Assembly: GCF_025972045.1 (NCBI RefSeq)
Contig: NZ_JAPDHX010000002.1
Span: forward strand, 372,001 to 436,000
Direction: 5' to 3'
Length of the DNA: 64,000 nt
DNA from: Micropruina sonneratiae
GTDB lineage: Bacteria; Actinomycetota; Actinomycetes; Propionibacteriales; Propionibacteriaceae
The notes beneath the pieces were generated by a model. That model ran no database searches. It worked only from the letters and a program-made list of their open reading frames with translations, and was not told the origin of the DNA. Below, one piece after another: positions 25,563 through 34,852 of the stretch (positions within the stretch are counted from its first letter, which is position 1; every line of letters begins with the position of its first letter). A program made the position numbers and the translations under genes.

Positions 25563-26804
25563 ATGACTTCATCCAGCCCGGCCGACTTCGGCCGCGTCGA
25601 CCCCGACGGGACGGTCTACGTCCGCACCGCCGAGGGCGAACGCAGCGTCGGCCAGATACCGGACGTGTCCGCTGAGGAAGCACTCGCCTTCTACACCAGG
25701 CGGTTCGAGTCACTCGAGCTCGAGGTCAGTCTGCTGGAGCGCCGGATCGCCTCCGGCGCGCTGTCCCCCGACGAGGCCCGCGGCAGCATCAACACGGTGA
25801 AGGGCAACGTGGCCGGCGCGAACGCGGTCGGCGACCTCGATTCGCTGGCCACTCGGCTCGAGGCTCTGGCGCCCGTCCTGGCCCAGGCTTCCGAAGCCCG
25901 CAAGGCCGAGCGCGCCAAGCAGGCCGAGGAGACGAAGGCGACCAAGGAGCGGATGGTCGCCGAGGCCGAGCAACTCGCCGAGAGCAACGATTGGCGGGGC
26001 GGCGTGAACCGCTTCCGCTCCCTGCTCGACGAGTGGAAGGCGCTGCCCCGCATCGACCGCGCCACCGACGACTCGCTGTGGCACCGGTTCTCCACCGCCC
26101 GCACCACCTACACGCGGCGCCGCAAGGCGCAGTTCGCCGAGCAGGCCGAGAGGCGCGAGGGTGCGAAGCGGATCAAGGAGCAGATCATTGCCGAGGCCAG
26201 GACGCTGGCCGACAGCACCGAGTGGGGACCCACCTCGGGCGCCTTCCGCGACCTGATGGCGCGGTGGAAGGCCGCCGGAGCCGCCCCGCGCGAGGTCGAC
26301 GACGCCCTGTGGGCGGAGTTCCGCGGCCTGCAGGATCAGTTCTTCAACGCCCGCCAGGCGACCCTTTCCGAGCAGGACGCGGAGTTCAAGGCCAACCTCG
26401 AGGCCAAGGAGGAGTTGCTCGGCAAGGCCGAGGCCGAAATCGTCCCGGTCGGCGACGTGGCCGAGGCCCGGGCCGCCTTCCGCACCTTCCTCGAGGGTTA
26501 CAACGCGCTGGGCAAGGTGCCGCGCGAGTCGATCCGGGGACTGGACAACCGCGTCCGGGCACTCGAGTCGGCCATCCGCGAGGCCGAGGACGCCGAGTGG
26601 AAGCGCACCGATCCCGAGGCGCGTTCGCGCGCCGAGGAGACGGTGGCGATGCTCAGCACCGAGATCGACAAGCTGAACGAGAAGATCACCAAGGCCGAGG
26701 CCCGCGGCGACCGCAAGGCCGCCGACAAGGCCCGGGACTCGATCAACACCTACCAGACCTGGCTCGACCAGACCCGGGAGACGCTGGCCGACTTCTCGCG
26801 CTGA
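25563..26804 (+). CDS. DUF349-domain coiled-coil protein
   Basis: 413 residues, highly charged and helical, with repeated DUF349 units: ESNDWRGGVNRFRSLLDEWK, TEWGPTSGAFRDLMARWKAA and a third around ARAAFRTFLEGYNALGKV. The final 60 residues form a coiled coil (AMLSTEIDKLNEKITKAE). ATG 25563 is chosen; ATG 25554 adds three residues. Members are widespread in actinobacteria and have no established biochemical role. Monocistronic, divergent from the hydrolase-hisS operon, and closed by the hairpin at 26818-26854. Confidence 0.85.
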   Translation: MTSSSPADFGRVDPDGTVYVRTAEGERSVGQIPDVSAEEALAFYTRRFESLELEVSLLERRIASGALSPDEARGSINTVKGNVAGANAVGDLDSLATRLEALAPVLAQASEARKAERAKQAEETKATKERMVAEAEQLAESNDWRGGVNRFRSLLDEWKALPRIDRATDDSLWHRFSTARTTYTRRRKAQFAEQAERREGAKRIKEQIIAEARTLADSTEWGPTSGAFRDLMARWKAAGAAPREVDDALWAEFRGLQDQFFNARQATLSEQDAEFKANLEAKEELLGKAEAEIVPVGDVAEARAAFRTFLEGYNALGKVPRESIRGLDNRVRALESAIREAEDAEWKRTDPEARSRAEETVAMLSTEIDKLNEKITKAEARGDRKAADKARDSINTYQTWLDQTRETLADFSR

Positions 26805-26817
26805 GCAGAGCTCCGAC

Positions 26818-26854
26818 AGCCCCGCCGGCGCCGGGTTCGCGCGGTCGCGGGGCT
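26818..26854. terminator. Bidirectional hairpin between convergent genes
   Basis: Arms AGCCCCGC (26818-26825) and GCGGGGCT (26847-26854) around a 21-base loop that is itself G/C rich. It sits in the 49-base gap between the DUF349 gene and the alkaline phosphatase gene, and touches the phosphatase stop codon. No T-run. Confidence 0.5.
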
Positions 26855-28161
26855 CAGCCCATGGCGGCCAGCACCGCGTCGTGGACGTCGGTGTTGCGGA
26901 TGAAACCCGCCAGCCGTTCCGCTCCCGGCCCGGACGCCGTGATCGGTGTCGCGGCGCCGGTGTGACCGTCGGTGGTCCAGTCGACGCTCACCTTCAGCGT
27001 GGAGCCGTCGATGGTGACCGTGTCCTCGGCCTGTTCCCCCTTGCCGCTCTCGTCGCCGGAGTCGATGTTCTCGATGGCCAGTCCACCCGTGTCGTGGTCG
27101 CCCATCACGACGACCAGCGTCCCCGGCGTCCGGGCGGCGAAGTCGAGCGCCAGGGTGACCGTCCGCTCCAGCGCGGCGCCGGCGCGGATCATCAGCTTGG
27201 TGTTGCCGTGGTGGGCCATCTCGTCGGTGGCCTCCTCCTCGATGAACAGGAAGAACCCGTCGGGATCCTGCGCCAGCACGTCCAGCGCCCGACCGGTCAT
27301 CGTGCGCAGGCTGACCGCCGGCTGGTACAGGTCGCCGTCACCTTCACCGGCGTGCTCGAACATCTCCTCGTTGGCGAACAACCCCAGCACCTTGCCGCCG
27401 GTGATGTCGGCCAGTTCGTCGGCGTTGCGCACGTAGTGGTAGCCGAGTTCCTTGGCCCGTGTGACCAGGTTGCCCTTGGTTCCCCGGCTCTTCTCCGAGC
27501 GGTCCTTGGCCGGCTTGTCGGGCCACGCCCCGGGGTTGCCGGCGGGATACCACCAGTCCTCGCCGCCGCCCAGCACGACGTCCACCGTGGAGTGTTCGAG
27601 GATCTGCCGGGCGATCTCGCTGTGCTGACCGCGGTCCTTGACGTGGGCACTGAACGCCGCCGGTGAGGCGTCGGTCACCTGCGCGGTGGTGACCAGTCCG
27701 GTCGAGCGTCCCGACGTCCGGGCCCGCTCCAGCAGGGTGCGCAGCGGCTTGCCGGCGGGGTCGACGGCGACCGCACCGTTGACGGTGCGCAGCCCGGTCG
27801 AGTAGGCCGTCGCCGCCGCGGCCGAATCGGTGACGCCCTGCTTGGCGTCGGCGGGGTCGGTGTGCACCAGGCCGGTGACCTCCATCCGGTTCATGCGCAG
27901 TTCGCCGTCGCGGCCCTTCAAAGCGAGCCGCAGCAACTCCCGGTGGGCGACCCCCAGTCCGTCGCCCTGGATCAGGATGACGTTGCGGGCCCGGGTCTCG
28001 GCGGCGGACGCCGGGGCGGGTCCGGCGTCGGCGGCGACCGGCTGCGCCGGCGTCCGTTCGGCCGGGGTGGCGGGCGCGCAGCCGGCCAGGGCCGCGACGA
28101 CGGCGACGCTGCCGACCGTCAGGGCCCGGACGCGGGCGTGCTGGGCGAGGGAGCGGAACAT
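26854..28161 (-). CDS. Alkaline phosphatase, lipoprotein
   Basis: 435-residue PhoA-type phosphomonoesterase exported as a lipoprotein. The signal peptide RALTVGSVAVVAALAGC ends in the lipobox ALAGC (lipidated cysteine at about 28). NVILIQGDGLG provides a metal ligand; VTDSAAAATAYSTG (about 110-123) has the nucleophilic serine in the DSAxxAT motif; EEATDEMAHHGNT and GDHDTGG carry further metal ligands. It scavenges phosphate outside the membrane. No PHO box is identifiable by eye upstream, and it lies alone between convergent and tandem neighbours. Confidence 0.93.
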   Translation of the reverse strand: MFRSLAQHARVRALTVGSVAVVAALAGCAPATPAERTPAQPVAADAGPAPASAAETRARNVILIQGDGLGVAHRELLRLALKGRDGELRMNRMEVTGLVHTDPADAKQGVTDSAAAATAYSTGLRTVNGAVAVDPAGKPLRTLLERARTSGRSTGLVTTAQVTDASPAAFSAHVKDRGQHSEIARQILEHSTVDVVLGGGEDWWYPAGNPGAWPDKPAKDRSEKSRGTKGNLVTRAKELGYHYVRNADELADITGGKVLGLFANEEMFEHAGEGDGDLYQPAVSLRTMTGRALDVLAQDPDGFFLFIEEEATDEMAHHGNTKLMIRAGAALERTVTLALDFAARTPGTLVVVMGDHDTGGLAIENIDSGDESGKGEQAEDTVTIDGSTLKVSVDWTTDGHTGAATPITASGPGAERLAGFIRNTDVHDAVLAAMG

Positions 28162-28243
28162 GGCGTACCTCCTGGCCGTCGGCGTCCCGGTTCCGATGGA
28201 GTCTAGGAGACGAACCCGGACGCCGGCACGCCTGCGCGGATGG

Positions 28244-30574
28244 TCAGGACTTGACCCGGGTGGCCTCGTACACCCCGGGGATGCGCTTGAGCGCGTTGGT
28301 CAGCGACGCCAGGTGGGTCGGGTCGGGGGTCTCGAACTGCAACCGCATGGTGAACACCCGGTCCTTGCTGGTGTTGGCCGACATGGAAATGATGTTCGAG
28401 TGGTGCTCGGTCATCACCCGGCTGACGTCGGACAGCAGCCCGGAGCGGTCCAGGCCCTCGACGTGCACGGCGACCAGGAAGCTCGAATCGGCCGACGGCG
28501 TGGCCCAGCTCACCTCGACCAGCCGGTCGGGCTTGGCGCGCAGGTTGTCGGCGTTGGTGCAGTCCGAGCGGTGCACCGAGACGCCCTCCTCGCGGGTGAT
28601 GAAGCCGATGATGTCGTCCCCCGGCACCGGCATGCAGCACTTGGCGAGCTTCACCCACATGTCGTTGTGGCCCTCGACCACCACGCCGATGTCGTTGGTC
28701 CGGCGGGACGGACGCCGGCGCTTGCTGGCGCTGGTGCCGATGATCGCCGAATGGTCCTCGACGCTGGCCTCCGCGGCCTCCTCGGCGCCACCCTCGGCGG
28801 CGATCAGCCGCTCGACGACATTCTGCGCACTGACGGTGCCCTCGCCGATCGCGGCGTACAGCGCGTTGGTGTCGGCGACCCGGAAATGCCGGGCGAGGGC
28901 GGCCAGATGCTCGGCGGACAGCAACCGGTGCACGGGAAGGCCGGTGCGGCGCAACTGCTTGGCCAGCGCCTCCTTGCCCTGCTCGATCGACTCCTCACGC
29001 CTCTCGCGCATGAAGTACTGACGGATCTTGGTGCGCGCCCGGGGGCTGGCGACGAAGTTCACCCAGTCGCGACTCGGGCCGGCGTTGGGCGACTTCGAGG
29101 TGAGTACCTCCACCTGGTCGCCGTTGTTGAGCTGGTACTCCAGCGGCACCAGCCGCTGGTTGACCCGGGCGCCGATGGTGCGGTGACCGACCTCGGTGTG
29201 CACGGCGTAGGCGAAGTCGACCGGAGTGGAGCCGGCAGGGAGCGAGATCACGTCGCCCTTGGGCGTGAACACGAACACCTCGGTGGTGTTGATCTCGAAC
29301 CGCAGGGTGTCGAGGAACTCCCCCGGGTCCTCCGTCTCGCGCTGCCATTCGGTGATCTGCCGCACCCAGGCCAGGTCGTTGGCGGGGGTGACCTTGCCGC
29401 CCTCCTTGTACTTCCAGTGCGCAGCGACGCCGTACTCGGCGTGCCGGTGCATCTCCTGGGTGCGGATCTGGAACTCAACGGGTTTGCTGTCGGGCCCGAG
29501 CACGGTGGTGTGCAGCGACTGGTACAGGTTGAACTTCGGCATCGCGATGTAGTCCTTGAACCTGCCGGGCAGCGGGTTCCACCGGGCGTGCAGGACGCCG
29601 AGCGCCGCGTAGCAGTCGCGTTGGGTCTCGACCAGGATGCGCAGGCCCACCAGGTCGTAGATCTCGAAGAAGTCGCGGCCCCGGACGACCATCTTCTGGT
29701 AGATCGAGTAGTAGTGCTTGGGGCGTCCGTACACGGTCGCCTTGATCTTGGCCTCGTTGAGGTCGTCGCGCACCTGGTCGATGACCTGGCGCAGGTAGTT
29801 CTCGCGCAGCGGGGCCCGGGCGGCGACCATCCGGACGATCTCGTCGTAGATCTTCGGGTGCAGGGTGGCGAACGCGAGGTCCTCCAGTTCCCACTTGATC
29901 GCGTTCATGCCCAGTCGGTGGGCCAGCGGGGCGAAAATCTCCAGGGTTTCGTTGGCGATCACGACCTGCTTGTCCTGGCGCAGGAAGCCCAGGGTGCGCA
30001 TGTTGTGCAGGCGGTCGGCCAGTTTGATCACCAGCACCCGGATGTCGCGGCTCATCGCCAGCACCATCTTGCGCAACGTCTCGGCCTTGGCCGACTCGCC
30101 GTAGGTGACCTTGTCGAGCTTGGTCACCCCGTCGACCATGGTGGCGACCTCGGAGCCGAAGTCGGCGGTCAGCTGCGCCATCGTGTACGAGGTGTCCTCG
30201 ACGGTGTCGTGCAGCAGCGCCGCGCACAGCGTGGTCTCGGTCATGCCCAGCTCGGCCAGGATCGTGGCCACGGCGAGCGGGTGCGTGATGTAGGGGTCGC
30301 CGCTCTTGCGGGACTGTCCGGCGTGGTAGTGCTCGGCTGTGCGGTAGGCGCGCTCGATGACCGCGATGTCTGCCTTGGGGTGGGTGGCCCGCAGCGTCTT
30401 GACCAGCGGGTCGAGGACGGCCGCCTGGCTGTTTTTCGGTGCGCCGAGCCGGGCCAGCGCGTGCCGCATGCGCATCCGCGGCTGGTCAGGGGCGTTGCCC
30501 GGATGGGTCAGGGCGCGGGGCTCTCCCGGCAGGCCGTTTCCGGCCCCGTACGGACCATGGACGCTGTCGCTCAC
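28244..30574 (-). CDS. rel: Bifunctional (p)ppGpp synthetase/hydrolase
   Basis: Long RelA/SpoT homologue of 776 residues that makes and breaks the alarmone (p)ppGpp. Order of domains: HD hydrolase ([18 protein letters not shown] and LLHDTVED, intact HDxxED at about 146-151), synthetase ([33 protein letters not shown]), TGS ([20 protein letters not shown]), a conserved Cys region ([17 protein letters not shown]) and a C-terminal ACT domain ([17 protein letters not shown]). Start GTG 30574 lies 12 bases after GAAGGGGAA. A -10 like TATGAT lies at 30599-30604, so it may have its own promoter in addition to read-through from apt. Confidence 0.95.
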   Translation of the reverse strand: MSDSVHGPYGAGNGLPGEPRALTHPGNAPDQPRMRMRHALARLGAPKNSQAAVLDPLVKTLRATHPKADIAVIERAYRTAEHYHAGQSRKSGDPYITHPLAVATILAELGMTETTLCAALLHDTVEDTSYTMAQLTADFGSEVATMVDGVTKLDKVTYGESAKAETLRKMVLAMSRDIRVLVIKLADRLHNMRTLGFLRQDKQVVIANETLEIFAPLAHRLGMNAIKWELEDLAFATLHPKIYDEIVRMVAARAPLRENYLRQVIDQVRDDLNEAKIKATVYGRPKHYYSIYQKMVVRGRDFFEIYDLVGLRILVETQRDCYAALGVLHARWNPLPGRFKDYIAMPKFNLYQSLHTTVLGPDSKPVEFQIRTQEMHRHAEYGVAAHWKYKEGGKVTPANDLAWVRQITEWQRETEDPGEFLDTLRFEINTTEVFVFTPKGDVISLPAGSTPVDFAYAVHTEVGHRTIGARVNQRLVPLEYQLNNGDQVEVLTSKSPNAGPSRDWVNFVASPRARTKIRQYFMRERREESIEQGKEALAKQLRRTGLPVHRLLSAEHLAALARHFRVADTNALYAAIGEGTVSAQNVVERLIAAEGGAEEAAEASVEDHSAIIGTSASKRRRPSRRTNDIGVVVEGHNDMWVKLAKCCMPVPGDDIIGFITREEGVSVHRSDCTNADNLRAKPDRLVEVSWATPSADSSFLVAVHVEGLDRSGLLSDVSRVMTEHHSNIISMSANTSKDRVFTMRLQFETPDPTHLASLTNALKRIPGVYEATRVKS

Positions 30575-30598
30575 CCGGTTCCCCTTCGGCAGGTCTGC

Positions 30599-30604
30599 AT
30601 CATA
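30599..30604 (-). promoter_or_regulatory. Candidate -10 element of rel
   Basis: On the minus strand TATGAT lies 24 bases upstream of the rel GTG, in the 94-base apt-rel gap. No good -35 hexamer is visible at 16-18 bases, so the call rests on the -10 and its spacing to the start. Confidence 0.35.
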
Positions 30605-30668
30605 CTGCGGAGGCCAGGGCCGACCGGCGTCCGTGGACCGGAAGAACCGTCCCCACGGTCCAGGTCAC

Positions 30669-31205
30669 TCAGACGGTGACGACCGCCGAGTACTGATCGA
30701 TGCCGAGCTCGGCGAGCTTCTCCCGGCCGGGCAGGAAACCCAACTCCATCAGGACGGCGACGTGGACCAGTTCGGCGCCCAGGCGGCTGACCAAGGCGGC
30801 GGTGGCGCCGACGGTGCCGCCGGTGGCGAGCACGTCGTCGACGACCAGCACCCGCGCACCGGGCAGGATCGCGTCGGTCTTCACCGTCAACGTCTCGTGG
30901 CCGTACTCGAGCGCGAATTGCTCCGAGTACAGGTCACCGGGCAGCTTGCCGGGCTTGCGGACAGGCACGAACCCGGCCCCCAGCTCGAGGGCGACCGGCG
31001 CGGCCAGAATGAACCCCCGCGCCTCCATGCCGACCACCACGTCGATGCTCTCCGGCGCCAGCTCGACCAGGGCCGAGATGGCCGCCCGCAACCCCTTGGG
31101 CGACGCCAGCAGCGGCGTGATGTCCTTGAACACCACACCCGGCTTGGGGAAGTCGGGAATGTCTTCGATCAGGTCGAGGATCAACCGGCGGTCGGCGTCG
31201 CTCAC
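30669..31205 (-). CDS. apt: Adenine phosphoribosyltransferase
   Basis: 178-residue purine-salvage enzyme converting adenine and PRPP to AMP. Signatures: IPDFPKPGVVFKDITPLL near the N-terminus, VVGMEARGFILAAPVA, the RKPGKLPG loop, and the PRPP motif VLVVDDVLATGGT (about 116-128). GTG 31205 is the start, two bases upstream of the end of secF. The secD-secF-apt-rel order is conserved in many actinobacteria, tying purine salvage and alarmone metabolism to the secretion genes. Confidence 0.96.
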   Translation of the reverse strand: MSDADRRLILDLIEDIPDFPKPGVVFKDITPLLASPKGLRAAISALVELAPESIDVVVGMEARGFILAAPVALELGAGFVPVRKPGKLPGDLYSEQFALEYGHETLTVKTDAILPGARVLVVDDVLATGGTVGATAALVSRLGAELVHVAVLMELGFLPGREKLAELGIDQYSAVVTV

Positions 31206-31206
31206 G

Positions 31207-32424
31207 TCACTTCCTCCGTTTGGCTCGCGTGTTCCGCTGCGGCTGGACGCGGTGCTGCCGGGCCAACTCGTTGGCGCTCACCAGCCCCAGCCGTTCGGGC
31301 TCGACGCCCTCGTCCACCTCGGCCAGCGGCCCGCTGCCGTCGGTCACCAGGACCCGCTTGGACCGCTCGGTGGCGACGTCCTTCTCGCTGTGCCGCTTGG
31401 CCCGCCGCTCCAGCCGCTCGCGATGCTCGCGCATCTCGGGCTCGGCCTCCTTGAGCTGCGCCAGCAGCGGCGCGGCGATGAAGATCGACGAGTAGGCGCC
31501 GGCGATCATGCCGACGAGCAACGCCAGGCCCAGGTCCTTCAGCGGACCGGTGCCGACGATGAAGGCGCCGGTGAAGGTGAGTGCCGCGACGGGCAGGACG
31601 CCGATGATCGTCGTGTTGATCGACCGGATCAGCACCTGGTTGACCGCGGCGTTCGCAGCATCGGTGTAGGTCTGCCGGCTGTTCTTCAGGTCGGCGACGT
31701 TCTCGCGCACCTTGTCGAACACGACCACCGTGTCGTACAGCGAGTACCCGAGGATCGTCAGGACGCCGATCAGGGTGGCCGGGGTGACGGTGAAGCCGAC
31801 CAGGGCGTAGACGCCGACGGTGATGACCAGGTCGTGCAGCAGCGCGACGATGGCCGCGATCGCCATCTTGTAGTTGCGGAAGTACGCCCAGATCAGCAGC
31901 GACACCAGCACCAGGAACACGACCAGGGCGATGATCGCCTGCTGGGTGATCATCGACCCCCAGGAGGCGCCGATCAGGCTGTAGCCGACCTGGTCGACCT
32001 CGATGCCGCCGACCGCCGTCGCGATCGCCTGCTTGACCTGGGTGACCTCGTCGACGCTCAGCGAACGGGTCTGTACCCGCACCTGGTCCTCGCCGACGGT
32101 GGTGACGCTCACGTCGTCGTTGTCGGGCAGGTTCAGCGCCTGCACCGCCGAGCGCACCTGGTCGGTGGTGTCCGCGGTGACGCTCACCGGTGCGGTGAAA
32201 TCGGCACCGCCCTTGAACTCGATGCCCAGGTTCAGGCCGAGCACGATCATGGCCAGGGCCGAGATCGCCAGCAGCGCGGCGGACACGATGTACCAGCGCT
32301 TGCGGTTGCCGACGAAGTCGTAGCTGACCTCGCCGGTGTACAGCTTGTGGGCGAAGCTCGCCTTCTTGGCCGGCGTCGCCGGCTTCTCGACCGGGGTCTC
32401 CGGGGTTTCGGTGGCGGTGCTCAT
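31207..32424 (-). CDS. secF: Protein translocase subunit SecF
   Basis: 405 residues. Works with SecD at the SecYEG channel, using the proton gradient to help preprotein export. A first membrane segment (IVSAALLAISALAMIVLGL) is followed by GIEFKGGADF, then the extracytoplasmic domain, then five more membrane segments with LTILGYSLYDTVVVFDKVREN and NTTIIGVLPVAAL signatures. The C-terminal 90 residues are a charged tail (EMREHRERLERRAKRHSEKD) longer than in E. coli but common in actinobacteria. The ATG shares one base with the secD stop (TGATG). Confidence 0.95.
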   Translation of the reverse strand: MSTATETPETPVEKPATPAKKASFAHKLYTGEVSYDFVGNRKRWYIVSAALLAISALAMIVLGLNLGIEFKGGADFTAPVSVTADTTDQVRSAVQALNLPDNDDVSVTTVGEDQVRVQTRSLSVDEVTQVKQAIATAVGGIEVDQVGYSLIGASWGSMITQQAIIALVVFLVLVSLLIWAYFRNYKMAIAAIVALLHDLVITVGVYALVGFTVTPATLIGVLTILGYSLYDTVVVFDKVRENVADLKNSRQTYTDAANAAVNQVLIRSINTTIIGVLPVAALTFTGAFIVGTGPLKDLGLALLVGMIAGAYSSIFIAAPLLAQLKEAEPEMREHRERLERRAKRHSEKDVATERSKRVLVTDGSGPLAEVDEGVEPERLGLVSANELARQHRVQPQRNTRAKRRK

Positions 32425-34280
32425 CAGTTCTCCTCCGCCTGCTTCGTCGAGGGCGCCTCGGCACCGGACGCCGTCTCGTCGCTCGCGACCTCGGCGTCGG
32501 CCACCTCGGTCTCGACCTCGGCGACCTGCACCGCCGGGCCCGCGCCGGACGCCTTCGCCCCGGCCTTGCCGGAAGCAACCTTGTTGCCGGCGGCGGCGGC
32601 CGCCGTCACCCTGGGACGCCGACGGTGGAGCGGCGGCTGGTGCTTGGCACCGAGATGCTCGGCTTCGAAGCCGGAGAACCTGCGGCCCTCGCCGAAGTAC
32701 TTCGTCCGGCCGAGCAGCGACACCAGCGGCTTGGTGAACCAGAACACGCAGGCGATGTCGATCAGTGTGGTCAGGCCGAGCGTGAAGGCGAAGCCCTTGA
32801 CGGCTCCGATGGCGAGGATGAACAGCACCACGGCCGACAGCAGCGACACGCCGTCGGCGACCAGGATGGTCTGCCGCGAGCGCACCCAGCCGACCTCGAT
32901 CGCGGTGCGCAGGGTGCGTCCGTCGCGCACCTCGTCGCGTATTCGCTCGAAGTAGATGATGAACGAGTCAGCCGTGACGCCGATGGCCACGATCAGGCCG
33001 GCCACACCGGGCAGGTTGAGCGCGAACCCCATCGCCTGGCCGAGCAGCACCACCATGGCGTAGGTGATGCCGAAGGCGACCACCAGGCTGCTGACCACGA
33101 CGATCGACAGCGCCCGGTAGTACACGATGCTGTAGGCGACCACCAGGATCAGGCCGATGATGCCCGCGATGATGCCCGCCTCGAGCTGCTCGCCGCCCAG
33201 CTTGGCCGAGACGTTGTCGACGCTGGAGACGTCGAACGCCAGCGGCAGCGCGCCGTACTTGAGCACGTTGGCGAGCTGTGTGGCCGACTGCTGGTTGAAC
33301 GAGCCGGAGATCTGCGCCCGGCCGCCGGCGATCGACTCGCTGACGTAGGGAGCGCTGATCACGGTGCCGTCCAGCACGATGGCGAACTGGTTCTGCGGGC
33401 TGGTCTTGGTCGAGATCGCCTTGGTCACGGTCTCGAAGGTGGCCGCGGCGGTGCTGTTGAACTCGAGGCTGACGACCCAGCTGACCTGGTTCGTCGGGAT
33501 GCCCGCCGACGCGGTGACCAGATCCTTGCCGGAGATGACCGCCGGCGACAGCAGGAACTTGGTCGTGCCGGCCTCGTCGCAGGTGATCAGCGGTTGGTCG
33601 GAAACGTCGGGGAAGTCGTCGCCGCACTGGAAGTTGGTGTAGTCGCTCTGGTCCCGCTCCGACGGCGTCCAATCGAGCACTTCCTGGGTGGTCGGCTGGA
33701 CGGCGGCGGGGGTGCTGGGCCGCGGGCTCGGCACCGGCGTGGGCAGGTTCGGCAGCGGACGCTGGTTGACCGTCGGCGAGGCCGAAGGTTCGGTCGTCGC
33801 CACAGTGGTGGGTTCGGTGGACGCCTCGGTGGTCGGCTCCGTGGACGCCTCGGTCGTGGGCTGTGCCGACGGGTCCGTCGTGGTGCCGCCGCTCACCGAC
33901 TCCTGCGCGTAGACGAGCCGGAAGTACAGCTGTGCGGTCTGGCCGACCATGCGGACCAACTCGTCCTGCTGAACGTTGGGCACGCTGACCACGATCTGCC
34001 GGTCGCCCGAGGTGGTCACCTCGGTCTCGCCGACGCCGATCGAATCGACGCGCTGCTGGATGATCGTCCGGGCCAGCTCCAGGCTTTCGGCGCTGACTGC
34101 TCCCTCGCCGGTGGTGTTGCTGGCCGTCAGGGTGATGGTGGTGCCGCCGCGCAGGTCGAGGCCGAGCTTCGGCGTCCAGGTGTTGCCCAGCGCCATCAAA
34201 CCGACCAGGGCCGCACAGAACAGCCCGAAGACGATCAGGGTGCGCAGCGGATGGCTGTGATGCCTACTTGTGGTTGCCAC
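32424..34280 (-). CDS. secD: Protein translocase subunit SecD
   Basis: 618 residues. N-terminal membrane segment (TLIVFGLFCAALVGLMAL), the LGLDLRGGTTITL signature, a large extracytoplasmic P1 region and five C-terminal segments with AGLIVAIGVTADSFIIYFER. The P1 region contains a low-complexity Thr/Ser/Pro/Glu insertion of about 70 residues (repeats of TEASTEPT, then PSPRPSTPAAVQPTT) that likely forms a flexible linker outside the membrane; its DNA at about 33790-33880 is a tandem repeat. The C-terminus is an Ala/Glu-rich tail. Follows yajC by 20 bases. Confidence 0.95.
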   Translation of the reverse strand: MATTSRHHSHPLRTLIVFGLFCAALVGLMALGNTWTPKLGLDLRGGTTITLTASNTTGEGAVSAESLELARTIIQQRVDSIGVGETEVTTSGDRQIVVSVPNVQQDELVRMVGQTAQLYFRLVYAQESVSGGTTTDPSAQPTTEASTEPTTEASTEPTTVATTEPSASPTVNQRPLPNLPTPVPSPRPSTPAAVQPTTQEVLDWTPSERDQSDYTNFQCGDDFPDVSDQPLITCDEAGTTKFLLSPAVISGKDLVTASAGIPTNQVSWVVSLEFNSTAAATFETVTKAISTKTSPQNQFAIVLDGTVISAPYVSESIAGGRAQISGSFNQQSATQLANVLKYGALPLAFDVSSVDNVSAKLGGEQLEAGIIAGIIGLILVVAYSIVYYRALSIVVVSSLVVAFGITYAMVVLLGQAMGFALNLPGVAGLIVAIGVTADSFIIYFERIRDEVRDGRTLRTAIEVGWVRSRQTILVADGVSLLSAVVLFILAIGAVKGFAFTLGLTTLIDIACVFWFTKPLVSLLGRTKYFGEGRRFSGFEAEHLGAKHQPPLHRRRPRVTAAAAAGNKVASGKAGAKASGAGPAVQVAEVETEVADAEVASDETASGAEAPSTKQAEEN

Positions 34281-34300
34281 GTCGTGCTAGCCCCCGAGGA

Positions 34301-34753
34301 TCACTTCTGGGTGTTGCTGGACGGATTGCTCGGGTCGTCGTCGGAGCTGGTGGACGGCTTCGGCTCGGCGAAGTCCGAGGGTTCGATGGTGTCGAACGGC
34401 GACGCGGCGAACTCGTCGTCGGCCACCTGGTCAGGGTCCACATCGTCGCTGACCACATCATCGTCGTCGGCGTACTCGAACTCGTCGTCCTCGGGGGTGA
34501 GCGTCTTCACGATCGCCTGCTTCACCACGGTCATCTCGATGCCGGGCGCGATCTCGATGATCGCCTGCCGCTCGCCCAGGTGCCGGACGGTACCGAACAC
34601 GCCGGAGGACAGCATCACGCGGGCGCCGGGGGCAAGGGAGTTGGTCATCTCCGTCTGCTGCTTGGCGCGCTTCTGCTGCGGCCTGATCAGCAGGAAGTAG
34701 AAGGCGGCGCCCATCAGCACAAGCATCAGGACGGTGCTACCCATGTCACCCAT
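34301..34753 (-). CDS. yajC: Preprotein translocase subunit YajC
   Basis: 150 residues from ATG 34753 (ATG 34744 also possible). A single membrane helix (STVLMLVLMGAAFYFLLI) precedes the family signature RPQQKRAKQQ and the small beta domain GARVMLSSGVFGTVRHLGE. The last 60 residues are very acidic and low complexity (EYADDDDVVSDDVDPDQVADD, 21 acidic-rich positions), longer than the approximately 110-residue E. coli protein. It heads the yajC-secD-secF-apt-rel series. Confidence 0.9.
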   Translation of the reverse strand: MGDMGSTVLMLVLMGAAFYFLLIRPQQKRAKQQTEMTNSLAPGARVMLSSGVFGTVRHLGERQAIIEIAPGIEMTVVKQAIVKTLTPEDDEFEYADDDDVVSDDVDPDQVADDEFAASPFDTIEPSDFAEPKPSTSSDDDPSNPSSNTQK

Positions 34754-34782
34754 GTGGATTACTTTCGTGTAGACAACACAAC

Positions 34783-34797
34783 GGTGGCCCGGCCACC
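34783..34797 (-). terminator. Weak hairpin after ruvB
   Basis: On the minus strand GGTGG-CCGGG-CCACC is followed by GTTGTGTTGTC, a T-rich tract rare in this sequence. It lies between ruvB and yajC, both minus, and may separate the two operons. The stem is short. Confidence 0.4.
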
Positions 34798-34852
34798 GAC
34801 GCACAACTGTAGCCGAGGCGACTGTAAAGCCCGATTCCGACGCTCGCTGTAG

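Noticed and set aside
27830-30679. 949-residue plus-strand open frame opposite rel
   Set aside because: Composition of a reverse-frame shadow (Val/Gly/Arg/His-rich), while the minus strand encodes a complete Rel.
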